Below are positions 21,687-23,949 of a stretch of DNA of 23,949 nucleotides, piece after piece (position 1 is the first letter of the stretch; each line of letters begins with the position of its first letter). Source of the DNA: Alectoria sarmentosa (lineage: Eukaryota > Ascomycota > Lecanoromycetes > Lecanorales > Parmeliaceae); NCBI GenBank assembly GCA_009733775.1, contig WOGZ01000426.1, forward strand, positions 1 through 23,949. Reading direction: 5' to 3'. A model generated the notes under the pieces. It saw nothing but the letters and a program-made list of their open reading frames with translations. It searched no databases and was not told the origin of the DNA. The translations under genes and the position numbers were made by a program.

Positions 21687-22697
21687 TCAGCCACACATTC
21701 GAATCAACGTCATCCATGGGGATCGCTCGCTATCCGCTGATCTATTGTCCGGGCCAACCTCAAGCTCAAAATCACTAACGGCATCACGCGTATCAACTTG
21801 CCACAGCGAAGAGGGCTTGTCAGGCAGACGAATAATTAGTCTCTCTAGAATGTTGTAGTCGTTGGGGAGTATACCGCACATGCTGACTGCCGTTTGATGA
21901 TTCAAGGGAGGCATGATGGGTTGCAGTACAAGTGCCAAATCAACTGTCCTTGCGGGAAGTTCCTGAAGGCTTACATATCCAGTGGCATTGACTCGAGAGT
22001 CGGAGCACGCGCGCTCCATGTGCGCCTCTACCTTGTCATAACGTCCAGCTGTTGGGTTTGGAAGAATAGAGTCTCTGATGGCTTCAATGCCTCCGAGAAC
22101 AAGAAGCTCAGCGTATACCACGTCCAAGGCGTGAGCTTTGTCGAGTTTGGTGAGTGTTTTTCCGTCAAGACGCTTCACCAGCAGGCGTATGAGCCATTTG
22201 TGTAAGCCACACAGGAGGTACGCGGCCTCGTGGTTGTACTTGGCCAATGTGAGGACCTCGATCTCCTCATTTGGTACTCCGAGAAAGGGCTCATTGTTGG
22301 GATTAGAGACAAAGGCTTTGAGAGATAAGCGATGATGCTCGAGATAGTGTGTGAGCAGGAGAAGGGGTGATCGAATCTCTGTCTCAACGAGTTGTCCATC
22401 TTCTCCGTGCTCCTCGAGGGAGTGTTCTGACAAGAACTTTGCCAGTATATCGACAATTGAGCAGCGACGTTTCAGGCCAAATAGGTGCTTGTAACTCTCC
22501 ATTTCAGGTCCGGTATTTCCAAAAATTCTACCGGCTAGCCAAAACTCCGGAGTTCTCATGAGCTGCCACACAATGATCCGTTCAGATCCATCAACAGTCT
22601 GATGAAAGAGTCGGCACACACCGCGAAAGCGAAGGAATTGGGCCATGGTGAAATGTGAAACAATGTTTAGAAATAACTCGGTCGGTAGGCTCGTCAT
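21687..22697 (-). CDS. F-box domain protein
   Basis: Probable substrate-recognition subunit of an SCF ubiquitin ligase; target unknown. A single open frame of 336 residues starts with the F-box itself (LPTELFLNIVSHFTMAQFLRFRGVCRLFHQ, ~4-33, given here as the family pattern LPxEL...I...L...L...RxVCRxF). The rest is a helix-rich, leucine-rich C-terminal region with no repeats I recognise. A longer model is plausible: exon 22849-22758, intron 22708-22757 (50 bp, GTCAGT donor, CTAAT branch, TAG acceptor), then 22707-21687, giving 370 residues and an added N-terminal MLNSLFEAPT segment with a good start context (caacATG). Both keep the F-box intact; I report the shorter. No sign of damage. It is unlikely to be part of the metabolite pathway, because such genes are scattered widely in fungal genomes. 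Confidence 0.85.
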   Translation of the reverse strand: MTSLPTELFLNIVSHFTMAQFLRFRGVCRLFHQTVDGSERIIVWQLMRTPEFWLAGRIFGNTGPEMESYKHLFGLKRRCSIVDILAKFLSEHSLEEHGEDGQLVETEIRSPLLLLTHYLEHHRLSLKAFVSNPNNEPFLGVPNEEIEVLTLAKYNHEAAYLLCGLHKWLIRLLVKRLDGKTLTKLDKAHALDVVYAELLVLGGIEAIRDSILPNPTAGRYDKVEAHMERACSDSRVNATGYVSLQELPARTVDLALVLQPIMPPLNHQTAVSMCGILPNDYNILERLIIRLPDKPSSLWQVDTRDAVSDFELEVGPDNRSADSERSPWMTLIRMCG

Positions 22698-22849
22698 TGG
22701 AGAGCGCCTACGGGATATTAGTGTACGGTATAGAGCAGACCCATCAGAGCTACTGACTTGTAGGCCGACGCGTTTACTGCCATGATCACTTGTGAAGCTA
22801 CTTTATCGGTGAGTAGCGCAGTTGGGGCCTCGAACAACGAATTCAACAT

Positions 22850-23949
22850 GTTGAGGGCCTGGGTCCGATGCAAGAGAGGAGAATAAAGACGGCGACCTGA
22901 TGGTAGATTCGCAACAGGCGTGTGTCTAATGATCGAAGACGTTGCAAGCTCTCTGAACGAAGCGTTGTGGAGTCGAAGAGGTTTGAATTTTTCCAGACGT
23001 GGGCAAGGAGGCAGTGATCTCGTCCCAAGCAACGGGCTTAGTCTCAAGCCGAATATTTCTAGAGCAATGGAAAGCTGCTGCTATATAACACTTTTTGGGG
23101 GGTGTGAAAGGCAGCGGGTGATTACCGGGAATCGTCTCGCGTTAGCGGCTACAGGGTCATGCCAACTTAGAGCTACCCAAAAAATCCATGGCCAGTCACT
23201 CATGTTCGCACACAAACATCTGCCCATCCTTCAACTGTCCTAATCGAATGGTGCCTTAGCGAGCAGTGTACAAAAAGATGTCGGCGTATTCTTGTTTCCC
23301 ACCGTCGGACGAGTTCCAGTTGTTTCTGTCCTTGGCCCTCTTTTCTCTTCGAGCTTCAATTGTGGCTTTTGCTTGGGGTTTGGACACAGCATATGCATCA
23401 TTTTCATGTATTCTGGAGGTGCCATGTTCTAACATTGACAAAGTCTCAGGAAGCGTCGCAGCAAAAGACCAGATAGCTATCCAAGGTTCATGTGAAATAA
23501 AAGAGACAGAAGAGAAAAAGTCAGAGATAGCTGAGCCATCATCAATGACTACCTAGATATGTATTTTCGATAGCTGGAGGATGCTCAGCTCATTAATCCG
23601 AAGAAGTGTTGAACAGAAAAGAGATGTTTAAATTTCATGGTACCTGTCTTCAGAGCCCAGTTACTTCCACCAGCCAACTTTTGCTGGAGAAAGAAGCATT
23701 CTTATCGCAATGGGTATATGTGTATTTATATAGTTCATGGTGCCTAACATTGACTGGCAGAGTCTAACGCTGTCCCAAGAGCACCAGACTGTTCAAGAGG
23801 GGTTTTCAGGGATGGCCGGATCCCCTTGTCGTCATGCTTGCGAGAGGAAGGAAGGGGGAATAGTGGAAGTGTTCACAGATTTAGAAAACAAGAAGCAGCT
23901 ACACCATTGTACCAGCGCCATTAGGAATCGAACCTCAATACCATTAAAT
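22850..23949. other. Right-end region without a convincing protein gene
   Basis: A minus-strand frame from about 23555 to 23256 is free of stops and follows an acceptor-like TAG. It contains a basic stretch (EARREKRAKDRNN), so it could be a last exon of an unseen or lost gene. No matching upstream exon could be joined, and an overlapping frame (ATG at 23425) is equally open, so I do not call it. A TATAAATA-like site lies on the minus strand near 23725. Confidence 0.35.
23913..23949 (-). tRNA. Possible 3' part of a tRNA gene cut by the window edge
   Basis: The minus strand carries a perfect Pol III B-box, GGTTCGATTCC (complement at 23924-23934). It forms a T-arm with a 7-base loop TTCGATT and 4 of 5 stem pairs (one G/A mismatch), followed by seven bases TGGCGCT that would be the 3' acceptor strand. 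A TTTT run lies about 24 bases downstream. The anticodon and 5' half would be outside the window, so identity cannot be given. The stem mismatch leaves room for a pseudo-tRNA or chance. Confidence 0.3.

Noticed and set aside
23240..23556. Overlapping open frames on both strands near the right end
   Set aside because: Three overlapping frames are equally open, two start with non-ATG codons, and no upstream exon can be joined.
1..23949. CRISPR arrays, operons, bacterial-type features
   Set aside because: Spliced genes and fungal families throughout; no regularly spaced repeats were seen.

Overview
This window is from a filamentous ascomycete (Pezizomycotina) genome. The evidence is short spliceosomal introns (46-83 bp, with GT donors and often CTAAC/CTGAC-like branch points), typical fungal gene families (SAT-type non-reducing polyketide synthase, fungal P450, fungal rhodopsin-domain membrane protein, F-box protein), and an AT-rich block that looks mutated by repeat-induced point mutation (RIP). 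The species cannot be named from sequence alone.

Layout. Bases 1-1845 are an extremely AT-rich block that still carries a readable but stop-riddled integrase C-terminus and chromodomain of a Ty3/Gypsy element. From 1846 to 3864 the composition is normal, with a decayed coiled-coil gene and simple repeats. From 3865 to 19182 lies a probable secondary-metabolite cluster: a five-exon non-reducing PKS (minus; SAT-KS-AT-PT-ACP-ACP-TE, 2129 aa by my splice model), a 2.3 kb gap holding a hairpin-like element and a TA-flanked MITE, a three-exon cytochrome P450 (minus), a four-exon rhodopsin-domain membrane protein (plus), a wrecked O-methyltransferase pseudogene (minus) and a three-exon short-chain dehydrogenase (plus). 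Bases 19183-21686 are mostly non-coding but contain a decayed gene of an unrecognised, perhaps secreted, protein. An F-box gene (minus) follows at 21687-22697 (or 22849). The last kilobase holds no convincing protein gene, but the right edge has what looks like the 3' end of a tRNA gene.

How the genes work together (inference). The PKS would build an unmethylated aromatic polyketide: SAT loads the starter, KS/AT extend it, PT directs cyclisation and TE releases it. The P450 and the SDR are the intact candidate tailoring enzymes. The O-methyltransferase beside them has at least four in-frame stops and three frameshifts, so this strain should not O-methylate the product with this gene. No pathway transcription factor or transporter is visible. 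The product cannot be named from the sequence.

All intron coordinates are my own splice models, chosen so that reading frame and conserved motifs join; none is backed by transcripts.
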